64,000 bases of DNA from Larus michahellis (taxonomy: Eukaryota > Chordata > Aves > Charadriiformes > Laridae): NCBI RefSeq assembly GCF_964199755.1, contig NC_133906.1:13179378-13243377 (forward strand). The letters run 5' to 3'. Shown here in pieces: positions 18,801-40,870 of the stretch. The position numbers were made by a program, and so were the translations under genes. Position 1 is the stretch's first letter, and the number at the start of each line of letters is the position of its first letter. The notes below the pieces were generated by a model. The model saw only the letters and a list, made by a program, of their open reading frames with translations. It searched no databases and was not told where the DNA came from.

Positions 18801-21800
18801 GTGTGGGTGTTTTGCTTTGGTTGCTTTTTTTTTTTTTAATTATCATCATTATTTCCATGTCCAATTTGAATTGTGCTTTTATTTGTAATTTTTTTCATTA
18901 TGGAATAGATGATATGACTGATTTCTCTTTGGATATGTTCTGCAAGAACGCTAGGGGAAAAAAATAAAATTCACATTTAAATAATGCCAGGTGGCACCAT
19001 CTCTAGTGCTCCCAGTTTATCATTATTATTGTCCAGCATTAGCACAGCCAGCTACTTAATTGCTTGTCATTTTGGAAGACTGACCAGAGTTTTGGGTAAC
19101 TGCCACTAGTAGCCAGCAGTCTTGGCAAGGAAGTTTTAACCATTTATTCATGGACTCTGTTCTTCCTAAGCCAATGGGAAGAAAGCTCTGACAACATTTT
19201 TCCATTTTCACATACAAACCCTTATTCATTTCATAAGCACAGAAAAGTGCTGGAGGGTTGGAAGCATAGTGAGAAAGGACACTGAGGAGCTGACACAAGG
19301 CAGCACAGTGTTGGTGCCACTGAGCCTTCAGTACTTTCCCCATTTTTTTCTCCTGTCTTGCCTGCATACCTCCTCCCTTTCCTGCTGAGAGAGGGGCACA
19401 TTTTGGAAAGTAATTTCCCTGTCCAGCATATTTAGAAATAGGTTAATGACACTGCAACTTTAAATAGCAACTGAATGTGCAAAGGTAGGATTTATGGGCA
19501 CCGTCAGTTCATTGAGCAGCAGCTCCCTGGAACTGTCCCCCCGCCAGCGAAGCCAGCACTGTGCAGTGACTCTGCACATTTAGTCTGGAGAGTCTCGGAG
19601 TCGCATCCTCCAGTGCGCTCATCAGCCCGTGGTGAACTGCCTCTGAGCAAAAGAATGGCTGTGAAACAGAGATTCAGGCTGTAGGAACCTGCGGACTTTG
19701 AACTCACAAGAACACTTTCAAACTCCTCAGGTAGAAGGATTTCAAGTGCATTGTTCTAATAAAATGTACATCTTCAAAGCATAAGGAAGAGCCTACACGC
19801 TCTATGGAATAATCTGGCACATGATACCAGAAATTTTGCTAGACTGGTAAATTTAGGGAACTGTCGTTCTGCTGCATTGACATTAGGAGAGTTGCACAGG
19901 TATTAGAAGCACCAGAAGTTGTTAAGTAGAGTACAGATATTGCTATTGATGTGTAATTTACTCCAAGATGTTAAGTGATACTGAGGTAAAAAAGGGATCA
20001 GCAGATAGGAACTTATTATAAAGCATGGATTGTTATAAACAGCTGTTCTTAGCTATTTTGTATTTTTAGGAAAATTTCTTAGTCAATCCTAAAACAGGAA
20101 ATTCTTCTGTCTGACTTTCTCCGTTAAAAGTGAGATGCCAGACATCAAAATTCAAATATTGAGGCCAAACTCTGCTGCATTTATAATGTACCAGGCATCA
20201 CACGTCAGAATTAACAAGGTGCCAGATACGATTAATCACAGGTTATCGCAGAGCATCATCCAAAACAGGACGATGATTAGATACCGCAAGAAATGCCAGA
20301 TATAGAAGAAAACATGACACATACAGAACAGCCACTAGCCTTAGACATTACAATTACAGAGTTTGGAGACAGGAACTACCACAATATTCAACAATTAGTC
20401 CCGTGGTAATTAATCCTGATGAATTGGACCTGTTTATGTCTAACAGAATCCCTCAGTATCTTACCTTCCCAGTGTGATATTTAATTGGTGCCATTGTACC
20501 CAGCAGATGTTGTTACCATTCCTGTTATTATAAATACTATGTGACACACAGCAGGAAGTTCTGGCTCTGGTATCTCCTGGCTGGATTTGTGCACCATTCA
20601 AGGTGAAACACCTCTATGCCACATGCCTGCTAATTCAAGACCTGGGATACTCATCGCCTGAAAGCATCAGATTTTTATTGCTGTGTTATATGTGACATAT
20701 ATTTTACTTTTATACATGAATTACTTAAAATATAAACTTGTATAGCCATCTGTTCTCACTACTGTTACATTCCTATTTTTTCTTCCCACAAATTCTGTTG
20801 TACCATGTGCCCACCCTGTATCTTGTCTCAAGGCAAGTGTGAGCTTTTCTCAGCAAGGGCTGCCTCTTACCCTATTTCTACAGTTCCTCACACAGTAATG
20901 ATCCAACTGGTACAGTTGGATTCTGCTGAACTTAAGAAAATACAATATGTATTTTTATTTTATATGATAAAGGAATGCCACTGACTCACAAGCAGCACAT
21001 TTTAAAGAGCTACATAGCTGATACTAAGCTATTACAAATCGGTAACAGTTCAACTATTTCACTAAATGTAAATGTCCAGTGGAATGCCCATTTATTGCCT
21101 ATCAATTGTCTCTGTGACAGGATAGTTCTGAATTGATACTAAAAATGGTTGGATATAAAGTACTTCCAGGACAGTAATAACCGCAATTCAGCATTATAAA
21201 AAATGTTTTCTTGAGGATTTTTATCACAAAATTTAAGATATCATTTTAAAACTGATCCCTTGAGATAACAATGTGTTTTGATAGAGCCAATACATGAAGC
21301 CACATTCCTTGCTTCCCTGAATCCAGGACATTGGCTGCTCTACTTGTGCCAGCTGGCAAAGATTCCCATGGGGATGCCTGCCAGGTATGTGCCATCAGAA
21401 AGCTACAGCCGCTGCTACTCATCTTTTCTGTCCCTAGACCTCTCCTCCCATGCCAGCGACTCTAAGGAGATGATGCAGGAGCCAAAAATACTAGCTACTG
21501 TTGGCATAGCTGGGAGACTAACAGTGTCTTGGGCTGAATGGAGTAAAAGAAAGAATTTGCCTTATGATTCCTAGACATATCTGAACTACATTACCTTAAA
21601 ATCAAGTATAGATCGCATTGGGTTAACACAAACATGACTTCTCAGTATCCTCTGGCCATGAGAGTCATGTTTAATGGATTACTGAGCCATGGTTGTGCAC
21701 CCATACCAGTAGCAGAATTAATCTCAATTTTACTGAGATTTCTCTTTCTGTCAGGGTGGGGTATAAAAATTTGACCTGCTAAAAATTAATGTGTTAGTAA

Positions 21801-22289
21801 ATGCTTGCAACTTTTTAGGAGTGATGAGTTAAATTATTCTGTTCTGAAATCTAGTTCTTTCTAACATTTTTTCTGTAGCCTTCATGTTATGACCAGAGAG
21901 CTAGTATGCTTTCTGATTTGTCACATAGCTGAAAGCTCTTGAGAAGCTGGAGCGGTCTACCTGCAGCTACACTGAATTATTCATGTGGACTAATGAAGGT
22001 GAAACTATCCCAAAGTCACCCTGCGGTCTGGCCTGCTGGCTGGCTGAGGCAGCTCGGAGGTGGTGCCCTGTGGCAGGACAGACCTGGATCAATAACCCCC
22101 CTCTTCCTCACCTCCCGTGCTCCCCTCTGACGGCCTACATCAGCCAAAAAGCCTTCAACAGTCAACACACAGAGTCAGTTGTCTCAGTTACAGTCCGTTC
22201 CACTGCTGGGTTCAGGTATTTAAAACATATCCCTTCTAAGAAAACTTACAAAGTTTTAAGTGAGAGGCAGGTTCTTGTAAGACTGACTG
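15836..22289. other. Intergenic DNA, part 3
   Basis: No gene is recognised. A CpG-dense patch with CRE-like motifs lies at 16651-16705, and a T-run lies at about 18825-18837. The rest is ordinary AT-rich sequence. Confidence 0.7.
16651..16705. promoter_or_regulatory. Small CpG-rich patch with CRE-like motifs
   Basis: About nine CpGs occur within about 50 bases of AT-rich intergenic DNA, including TGACGTCC (7 of 8 to the CRE) and the palindrome ACGTCGACGT. It may be an isolated enhancer or a remnant, and function is unknown. Confidence 0.3.
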
Positions 22290-22589
22290 AAAGAAGAGGG
22301 AAGCGGCGGTTAGGCGCTGACAGGCCGGGAGCCGGCGGCTGACGGCGGAGCGGCTGAGGCGGCGGAGCGGGCCCGACGGAGGGCTCAGCGCCCTGAGGAC
22401 ACACCGTGCGCCGCGCCATCACAACCGTGCGCCGCGGGGCTGGCGCAGAGGCCAGCGCAGAGCTGGCTGGACGAGGCGGAAAGCGCAGGGCTGAAGCGGC
22501 AGGGACGGGGACCGGGGACCGCGGGCTGCCCTGGGCCGCCCGGCCGGGGGCCACGATAGACACACACCCCCCCGCGCCAGGGCGGTGCC

Positions 22590-22775
22590 ATGACAACGCG
22601 GGAGGAGGCGAAGCGAGGCGAGCCGGAAAGCGCGGCCCTCCCGACGCGTCCTCTCTGGCCGCAGGAGGATTTACTCTCTGTGGCGGCCGCTCGTTCCCCC
22701 AATGGGAGGCGGCGGCGGGCGGCATGGCCCGGCATGCACCGCGGCCCGCGCCTCACTTCCCGGCCGGGCCGCTAA
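22590..22775 (+). other. Upstream ORF ending one base before the ZCCHC10 ATG
   Basis: ATG at 22590 (G at -3) opens 61 codons that end with TAA at 22773-22775. The ZCCHC10 ATG begins at 22777. It matters only for transcripts starting upstream of 22590, or of 22734, where an in-frame internal ATG lies. Translation is unproven. Confidence 0.4.
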
Positions 22776-22776
22776 G

Positions 22777-32779
<10,003 letters not shown>

Positions 32780-34420
32780 TGTGGTGCAGTGTAGAACTGT
32801 TGTTTAGTGAATGATAACACTCTTCAACGATGTTTTGAGCACATGGTTGCCAAACAGTTTACCTGGTCAACATTTCTACTGCTAAAACTTTCTAAATGTT
32901 TTGCATAGTTGTTCATAGGACATGAAAGGTATTCGATGGCACGTGAGGCTTACTGAAAGAGTATTTTTGTGGTTTATCCTTTTATGGAAAATTTTACTTT
33001 TTTAGTTCAAAAATCTATCATCAGATTTGTTTATATGAGCTAAGGTCCAGTAACCTGGATGTTTACATGCTGGAAAGCAAAAGCATTTTTGTTGCAGATC
33101 ATGCTGTGCATCATATGCTACTCCTCTGTTTATGACAGCTTCACTTACATTGAGAAAATCCTCTAAACTATTAGAAGCAAAAGTTTTATACTGCTGGCTG
33201 TAGGGCACTGTCATTGTCGAAATTGAATGCACAACATTGCACACAGAGGGCCTTCCATCTCACCGTTAACAAATGTATTATATGCTGCTGAGCTCTTTTT
33301 CTGATGGCTTTTCCTGATGCTTTCAGGTTGAGTCTTAACTGCAACATAAAACTTTAAGTAGTGTTCATTTGTTAACGATCAGTATACTACTCGTACTGTA
33401 CAGAGGCTTTAGTCTTTTCAACCCGCCTGTTTCCTTAGCTCATGTATTTGTAGTATCTTCTGGAGACACAGAGTGTCTCTTGCAGCAGCGTCTGGGTAAG
33501 AGCGAGCAGTGTACTGCGGAAGAATGATCACTGATGCTGCTTAGGGGTTTCATCTTTGTGCCTTTTTTTTGTAAATTAAATGTATCCTCGTGAGAGAAGG
33601 GCTTGAGTGGGTGTTTTTCAGAACTCCACTAGCTTTCCATACAGAATACGGTCAGTAAAACCAGAGAACTAGTAGTAATGAACAAAATGGGCACTGTTTT
33701 CAAGGAAATAGGAAAAAGGCTATTTTCACTGGTTGCTCAGTAAGAAAAGGAGTCACCTTTAGAGGTCCCAAAGGAAAGTGTTTCCCTTTTGATATTTTTT
33801 GCAAAAAATTGTTGTGTAATGCAAGATTACTGATCTGTTTTGTTGGGCATATGGTGGCTGGCATTATAGTCTGCAGTATAATCAGTCCATTATTTTTATG
33901 TAATTCTGTGTACGTGTCTGTGAAAATCTGGCATGGGAGAAGCAAGTTAGTGCAAAAAAAAAACAAACAACAAAAGCAAAATCCAAGAGTACTGCAGAAC
34001 AATTATTGCTGGTTGCACATTGAAAGTTATTTGTTCTTTTGGTGGATTGAAGCAGTTGGCATTAGTATTTTAATTTGTGATGCAGTCTCCTAAATTTCTT
34101 ATCGTTGGAGTGCCCTTTTTGGGGAGGGGCATCACATGTGGATGAATTCTTAAATATCTTGGTTTAGGTAAAATATAGTAACTAAACTATTTTTTATATT
34201 TTTATGGAGAAAGTAGTGCGTAGAATTACTTTTGAATAAACTGTGCTTATTTAAATGTTTGAAAATATGTATGTTGTGTGTTTTAGTCTGTAATCATTAC
34301 TGTGTTTTACAGAACACTCTGCAGACTGTAAATAAAATTACCAGAAAATTGTTGAAGTTGTCTTGAGTGAATGTACCATTTAATGGGAAAAGTTAATAAA
34401 TTATTAAACGGTAGTTGCTA
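32780..34420 (+). other. ZCCHC10: ZCCHC10 3' UTR and polyadenylation region (end approximate)
   Basis: AT-rich sequence follows the stop, with AATAAA at 34235-34240, 34331-34336 and 34395-34400. Cleavage is inferred within about 30 bases after one or more of these. I see no earlier canonical signal after the stop codon. Confidence 0.6.
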
Positions 34421-36929
34421 AGTTCATGCTTACTGCAAATCCAAATGGAAGCGATACCGTAGTAGCAAAGTGTGGGTGTGGAAGCCCTTTGGAGTATTGA
34501 GGCTCAGGTACCTCTGCCACCCTTTTAAGACCATCTTGTACATTTGTTTCTTTAATGCTGCTGGTGTTTGTGTGTAGGTGGTTTTGTCGGAAGTGTGCAT
34601 TGCTTCGCACAAATATGTTATTTCTCCCCATTAGGTTGTCTCTGCCAAGAAAAGAGATGTTTAAGACTGTTAGATGAGGACCAAGTACTAAAGCTCGTCA
34701 GCTCCAGGGGGTTGGTCTCTTCGGGCTTCTGTTCAGGTTTGGTGTCTTAAGTGCAGACAAATTGGGTCCCTTCACAAAGAGAGAAGGAAACACTTGTGTG
34801 CGTGTTGGGCACTGTCAGCAGCGGCTAGGGGATGGTAATGTAATTACAGATGATACTAAGGAGACCTTAATTTAACTTCTGGTCTGCTGTTGGCTCATGA
34901 GTGGAGGCTGGAAGAGGTGGCTTGCTGCTTTCACTGGGCTCTGGTACTGCCAGCTGCTGGTCACATCCCAGACCAACCATAACTGCCTCTGTCCTGAGAT
35001 ATTTATTTTTTTAAATGTTTGATTTCAAAGACAATATTTTTGTTGTGTTTTTTTTTAATTGCCCTTTCTGTTGAATTTGTCACTACATGTTCTTGTTTTA
35101 CAGAGTAAAACCCAGCAGCCTGTCAAGAGCCAGTTAACCTTTCCCTAGATCACATCCTGATTTCTTACTGCATGCTTTGATTCAAACTTTTTTCAACGGG
35201 AAAGGTATTTCTTTGATTACTGTCTTCCAAAGCTCTAGGTTATGTACAAAAGATCATTGATTTTAAAAAAAAAAAAAAAGCCAACAAAAAAACCCCACTA
35301 ACTAGAAATTATTATCTTTATTAAGCAGTTACATGAGACCTGCGTAGCTCTGAACAGCCTCAATTTTAATCCTTCCAATTAGAAGTAAAGCTGCCGTCGC
35401 TAATTGAAGGGAAGCAATTGCTGCAGTCTGGTAGAAAAACAGCCTCAGGAAAAGGCATCGCATTTCAAGGAGAACCACTGGAACCGATGGGAGAGCAGGA
35501 GGAGGGAGAGACAACCTGATCTTCTGGTCCAGGCCTTTATTAAATCAAACATCTGTCAGTCAGGAACAGGTTTTTGGGTGCCCTCAATGAAATTGCATTA
35601 TACAGTCTCTTGTGGATTGATGGATTTATTTATTTATTTTTTTAGGGAGGAGTCCTTAATAAATAGGACTTGCTATCAAGTGGATTTGATTTATAAAGAG
35701 ACGATTCAACATACCTTAACCCCATGGGTTTAATTTGCTTTATGAATTATATTTACCCAAGCTCTGCTTTTAACCAGACACTGAGACATCAGCGGTGTCA
35801 GCGGCAGAGCTTCACAGCCTTGTGTTGTTAATTGAGATGGGGGGGGTGGTGGTGGTAATACCAAATGTGAGAATAGGTTTGGCTTCTGGGATGGGGGTAT
35901 ATCAGAACCATCACTGGCAGAACATAATTGTAGAAACATCATTGAAACATGATAGGAATGGGGTATTTTTATTATTCCCTGTTGCTTTCTGTTGTTTCCA
36001 GCAGAGCGTCACTTTCCCAGGGGCACTGCCCATAGAGCAGAGGGAGTTGTGGGTGCATTTGGGTTCCAGGTAGGTTGGGGATCCTGCCCCGTTTGATCCT
36101 GTTTTGGTCATATTTCAATGTCCTGCCAAACTTCAGATTGAACTGTCAGTTAAATTAGTTCTGAGCTGATTGAGATTGGCTCTAGACTTAACGCTGTTAT
36201 TGTGTCTTTTTACAGCATTTTTGTATGAAGGGTCTCTGCAGTCACAGTATCACAGACTATACTTTTCAAAGAAAACTTAGATTCTGGAGTTTGTTATGCT
36301 TGTGAAAAAAAAAAAAAGGGTGGCTTTTTTTGCACTGTTCTGCTGCGCTTCACTCATGTTTCAAATATTGAAGTATTACTTTTAAAATAAGAATTCAAAG
36401 TAGAACTATTTTGAAATCAGTTTATGTGGAGGAAGTAGTTTTTGTTTAAATGCCAAATGTTTATACATGATAGTTGTAGGGTTTTCAAAAATAGCCTCTT
36501 CTGGACATTATTTTAAATGCCAATTCTGGAAGCTGCGGTAACCCTGCCGGCGTAAGGGGGCTGTCCCTGGGGCAGCTCGGGTTCAGTCCGAGCTCTGCCG
36601 CCCGGTTTAGGTCAGATCTGCTGGTTTTGGTCAAAAATGAGCGTCGCGATGCTCCGCTGAGATGAAAACCGGAGTTCTCCGGCAGAGCAGGGAGTTGCAC
36701 AAAGGCGTCGGAGCGGCTCGGGAGCGGCGCTGCCCCGCGGGGCCTACCCGGGGGACGCTGGGGAGGATTCTGGAGAAAATTCTGAAATAATTATTTAGAA
36801 AAATTAACTGCTGCCCCTGCGTGCCCCAGCACGCGGCCAACGGGCCTGTCACCGACCGATCTGCGGGTAATTACCGGCGATGACTTTACGCCCCGTCTCA
36901 GAGCAGTTACAAAGGGGCGTTTGTTCCGA
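34421..36929. other. Intergenic DNA between ZCCHC10 and AFF4
   Basis: A poly(A) run lies at 35265-35279, a short (ATTT)n tract at about 35623-35642 and an A-run at about 36307-36318. CpG content rises after about 36530. No gene is recognised. Confidence 0.7.
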
Positions 36930-36932
36930 AGT

Positions 36933-36956
36933 CCAATATTGAAATTTAAATATTGG
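36933..36956. promoter_or_regulatory. Inverted CCAAT-box pair (NF-Y type)
   Basis: CCAATATT at 36933-36940 and AATATTGG at 36949-36956 are exact reverse complements with an 8-nt AT spacer, giving two outward-facing CCAAT boxes immediately upstream of the E-box cluster. Confidence 0.65.
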
Positions 36957-36960
36957 CGAG

Positions 36961-37096
36961 CACGTGACCCCGCGCGCCGCCGCCAGGGGGCGGAGCGCGC
37001 GCAGCCCTACCACGTGACGCGGGCCGAGCCGCGCCCCTCCCTCCCCGCCCGGCGGGGTCACGTGCTCGCGGCGTCCCCTCGTCGGCGGGTCACGTG
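36961..37096. promoter_or_regulatory. Cluster of four CACGTG E-boxes
   Basis: CACGTG occurs at 36961-36966, 37011-37016, 37059-37064 and 37091-37096. Three of the four extend to CACGTGAC or its complement (GTCACGTG), the form favoured by USF, TFE3/TFEB and MYC/MAX. The spacing is 50, 48 and 32 bases. Confidence 0.75.
36980..36993 (+). promoter_or_regulatory. CTCF-like core site
   Basis: CCGCCAGGGGGCGG fits the CTCF core (CCASYAGRKGGC type) closely. It lies between the first and second E-boxes. Confidence 0.5.
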
Positions 37097-37266
37097 AGCG
37101 GCGGCGGGGCTGCGGCGGCGCGGGGGCTGCCGGGAAGCGCGAGTGCCCGGCTGCGGGCGGAGGGAGGGAGGGAGGCCGGAGCCGGGCGAGGGCCCGCGGG
37201 CTGCCCAGGCCGACGTCGCCGGCCCTCCCCGACCTCGCCTCGCCGACAGCCTGGCCCCGGCCCGCG

Positions 37267-37314
37267 ATGGAGCGCCGGGACCCCTGGGGAGCCGTCGTCG
37301 CCTCCCGCCAGTGA
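37267..37314 (+). other. AFF4 upstream ORF 1 (15 codons)
   Basis: ATG in a strong context (G at -3, G at +4) encodes MERRDPWGAVVASRQ, then TGA at 37312-37314. It lies wholly inside the predicted exon 1. Confidence 0.5.
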
Positions 37315-37489
37315 GCCGCTCCCCCCCCCCCCCGCCCCCGAGCCTCGTCCCCCCGCTGGGGGCCAGGCCTGCCCCCGCGCTCCCCGGGCGGTCGGTGACT
37401 CGGCCGCGGCGCCCCCGCTCCCTCGGGCCTCTTCGCCCGCCCCCCCCCCACTCCTCCCCGCCCGGCGGGCCGGTGGCGGCAGCCAGGAA

Positions 37490-37504
37490 ATGGTCCGGGC
37501 CTAG
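37490..37504 (+). other. AFF4 upstream ORF 2 (4 codons)
   Basis: ATG GTC CGG GCC TAG, with G at -3 and G at +4, lies 17 bases before the predicted exon 1 donor. Confidence 0.45.
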
Positions 37505-38014
37505 CGGAGCGGTGAACGGAGGTGAGACGCAGCCGGGGGTGGGGAGGCGCCGGGGCCGGCCGCGGGGCAGGGGGACAGGCCCTCCCGCCGACGCCGACAT
37601 CACCGCAGGGTCCCGGGAGCGGCCACCGTCGGGTCCCGCTCCGCTCCCCCGCGCTCGCTTCTGGGGGAGCTGCCCCGTCCCGGCTCTCCGTGCCGGCGTT
37701 ACCTGCGCGGGGCCCGGCCCCCCCCGCCCCGCAGGGCTGCCGTTCCCGGCGGTTGGAATCGCCCGTTCCATGGCGCATCTCTGCCGCTTCGAACCGCGGG
37801 AGCGCCGCCCGTCCCCGCTCACCTCCTGGGGGAGTGACACGGCGAGAGGGGTCCCACAGCCGGCGGGGCCGGTGCCGGGCACCGCTCCCCCTCTCGTCCT
37901 AGAGAGCAAAGCCCGGGTGGCCCCCCTTAAACTGTCTGTTTAGGGGGGATGTGGGGGCTGGTGGGGCGATGCAGTCCCCTCTCTCGGCCGTTGGGTTTAA
38001 TCCTGTTGCAGTAA

Positions 38015-38024
38015 TTGACGTCAA
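38015..38024. promoter_or_regulatory. Perfect cAMP-response element in AFF4 intron 1
   Basis: TTGACGTCAA contains the full palindromic CRE TGACGTCA (38016-38023), about 500 bases downstream of exon 1, at the edge of the island. Confidence 0.55.
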
Positions 38025-40746
38025 GGCTTTGTTCCTTCCCCTTTGCTCTCTGCGTTTGAGGCCCTGAGCCGCTCTGGGATGGAGCGGGCAGGGTGGGGGG
38101 CTGCGGGGTCCTGGGGAACGGCTTCATGGAGGTGCTGCCGAAGGTGAGGAGAAGGGAGGCTCAGGGGGTTACTGACACAGTCACATCCTCCTGGCCAGTG
38201 ACTGGATAGTCCTTACATAAAGCGTCATCCCTGATGAGGATTGTGCTGTACTGTGTAATCAAAAGAGCGATCGCTTAACGTTTCTGGAGCCTGGGCCAAC
38301 AAGTGTTTTCTTTTTTCTTTCTTTTTTTTTTCCCAATGAACGAAACAAAGCAAGGAAGTGTTGAGAGTTGTAATATGGATATTGGTACTTTCAGTTGCTG
38401 TGTCTTTCATTTACTCCTTGAAATGAGAAAGTGGTTAACTGCATTTGGGGGGAAAAACGGAGAGTGCTTATACCTGTATCTCAAATATGGCCCGAAAAGA
38501 TGATATTCTAACAAAAAGCGAGCTCTGCTTAGCAGGTGTGGGCCCTTCTATTTCACAAGCCCATCTCCTCGGCTTATTATGGCCTTGTTTGATCATTTAC
38601 TTATGAAGAGTCTGACAGTTTTAAATGTTCCCATGTTTCCACTGATGTCAGTCAGACCTCCCACTTGCCTGTGTGAGCTGAACAGGCACTTACTCAGCAT
38701 CAGTAGTCTTTGAAATTAACAACTTCTGCTGCAGTCTATGCTTTTGTTTGTCACCTTGTTGCCAGCTCCCTTCTGATTACTGAACTTCTTCTGGGTATAT
38801 TTCTAGTTCCTTGCATTTCTTTAAAACTTCTGAATACTCCTCTTAAGTCACTGGAACACAGTGCTTTGCAGCCCGGGGGTGTTATTGCGAAATAGGCTCT
38901 GGTCAAGTGCTTTGGAGGAGTGGTTCTAGGCTTGATTTGTCATTTCGTTATCTACTCTAATGAGAGAAACATTATTAAACTCATAGTGCTAGTGTTGTGT
39001 CGTCCACCTCAGCAAGGTGTGATATATACAGTCTTAGTCACATAGAGACTGTATAGGGGTATTGTATTGGAGTTATACAATGGCTCATAATGGTAATCAT
39101 GCAGTTCTTGTTGGTCTGTAACAACAAAGAAGATTTTACCCTTTGGCATTATTAATATCTTGGCTTTATTAGTGTATCAATGTTAATTTTTATGCTTTCC
39201 TCACTGCTATGCAGTGTATTTGCAGCTTTGTTCAAACTCTCCTCTTTTGAACAGTTTTAAAAGCCATGGAAGAAAACAGTAAATTTCAATTCCAGTCTCA
39301 AAACCAGTTTCAGGTCCGTAATATTTCCTTCAAACATCTCTGCACTTCTCATTTTCTGACTTTTCTCCGGTGTCTCAAACATTGAGAGAGCGAGGCCGAG
39401 TACCTGGAATAGGTTTTTGTGCAAGAAGGCACACAGCAAGCAAAAAAAAAAATAGTTCGTATTTGTGTGGTTTGCATTCTTCCCAGTTATAATGATCTGA
39501 ACTTGAGAAAGCATGATAAAACTTCAGTGAAATATTACTTCTAGGTTGTATTTTTAGTAAGCTGCGATATACAGATGCTTTTGCATGTTATGAACCAGCT
39601 GTTTAATGAGAAGAAGCTGCATACTTTTATCTGCAAAAGCCATACACTTTGTGTTCTGCAGGTTTTGTAGATAACTAGTTGCAGCAGAAATCTGTCCTGA
39701 CTTCACAGTTGATGGGTAATAAGTTGGCACACATGCACTAGTTCCTTCTTCCTTTTCTAGCTCACAGCTGCTGGCAAGGATGTTCCGCTGCACTTTGTTT
39801 TCCACTGAGGGTGCCCCTGGATGTCGGATGTGACTAAAGACGTACATGAGTTGTGTGTTACTGACTGAGAGCAGTTCATGCAGTTCACAGCATCTCGTGA
39901 AGCAGACAGGGGACTCTGTGGCCAAGTGATGGTGAAACTGCTGTCCCCTTGTCACCCCCCTGGTATTTTCAGTGCTTACAAGAGTTACCATAACTGCTTC
40001 TGATGCCTCCCTTCCTGCTCATCCTCTTGTTTTGTGAGTTTTTTAGTCATTACTACACTTTTTTCTCCAGATCAACAGAAATCTGCAGTGTTGAGGGTAG
40101 AAACATTAACCCTTGGTGATACCCGTGTCTGAGGCTGAATCTTGAGTTGAGACATGAAATCAGCCCCTATCCGATAGGCAGATTTTGCCCTTCTTGGGCA
40201 CATGGAAAGAGTATGAGCATCTTTCAAGAAGCTGCCTCTACCAGCAGGAGTGTGTATGTAGAACTTGGAGGAAAGTTAGTCGCACAGTGTCGTTTTTGGG
40301 GTCTGCCTGTCTGAGGATGTAAGAATAGTCTTGGGATTTTAGTGACTTTGAGGTTTCCTTTCTGCTGCAGTAATTGTTCTCGGCCACATAATTTCAGATT
40401 GTTACTCACATGTGGTTTGTTCTACAGGCATGTTTCCTTTCTCTCATCTTACTGTAGTCTCACAGTTACCTTCAATAGAGGCTAAGAAATAACTGAACTT
40501 GAGTCCACTTGTCTTGTCACTCGATTTTAATGTCTCTCTTGGAGTTTGTATCAAGAAAGAAGCGATGTTGATGTCATTTTCGCTAAGCAGTGAGAAAAGA
40601 ACGCTCCAAATGGTGAGGAGATGGAGAGGCCATAGGATGAAGAGGGACCGTCTGGAAATGAGTCAGGAAACTTTTAACAGATTACATTTAGATAGAGAAG
40701 GGTTAGATGTATGTAAAATATATTGCTAACTGTGTTAAAATAAGAA

Positions 40747-40870
40747 ATCAGGTTCATAGAATTGCAAAGCTAAAGATGAAAGAACTTATCTGGCAAATAC
40801 TCTTCTCTTGCAGGATTGTTCCTTCTCTGCAGTTACTAATGACTAACAGGATGCTCTCCAGCTTGGGAAA
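40747..40870 (-). mobile_element. Possible ancient CR1/L3 3' end, reverse orientation
   Basis: TTCATAGAATTGCAAAGC followed by AGATGAAAGAACTTATCTGG and TTGCAGGATTGTTCC recalls the reverse complement of old CR1 3' tails. The similarity is weak. Confidence 0.25.

Larger units (their letters stand above)
37150..37521 (+). other. AFF4: AFF4 non-coding exon 1 (5' end approximate)
   Basis: A good donor, GGAG|GTGAGA, at 37521/37522 closes a GC-rich exon that would splice to the coding exon acceptor at 56722. The 5' limit is a guess from the promoter motifs. Exon 1 holds two short upstream ORFs and a run of 13 C at 37321-37333. Confidence 0.6.
36930..37930 (+). promoter_or_regulatory. AFF4: AFF4 CpG-island promoter
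   Basis: This very CpG-dense kilobase contains, in order: an inverted pair of CCAAT boxes (36933-36956); four CACGTG E-boxes (36961, 37011, 37059 and 37091); a CTCF-like site (36980-36993); then the probable non-coding exon 1 ending at 37521. It lacks a TATA box. Transcription probably starts between about 37100 and 37260. Confidence 0.85.

Noticed and set aside
36236-36270. ATCACAGA-like words upstream of AFF4 as a CR1 tail
   Set aside because: The match is too short and imperfect, with no adjacent CR1 body.
36849-37909. Long minus- and plus-strand open frames (up to 309 codons) across the AFF4 CpG island
   Set aside because: Stop codons are rare in such GC-rich DNA. The translations are Pro/Arg/Gly/Ala-rich with no domain, and several frames are open at once on both strands.
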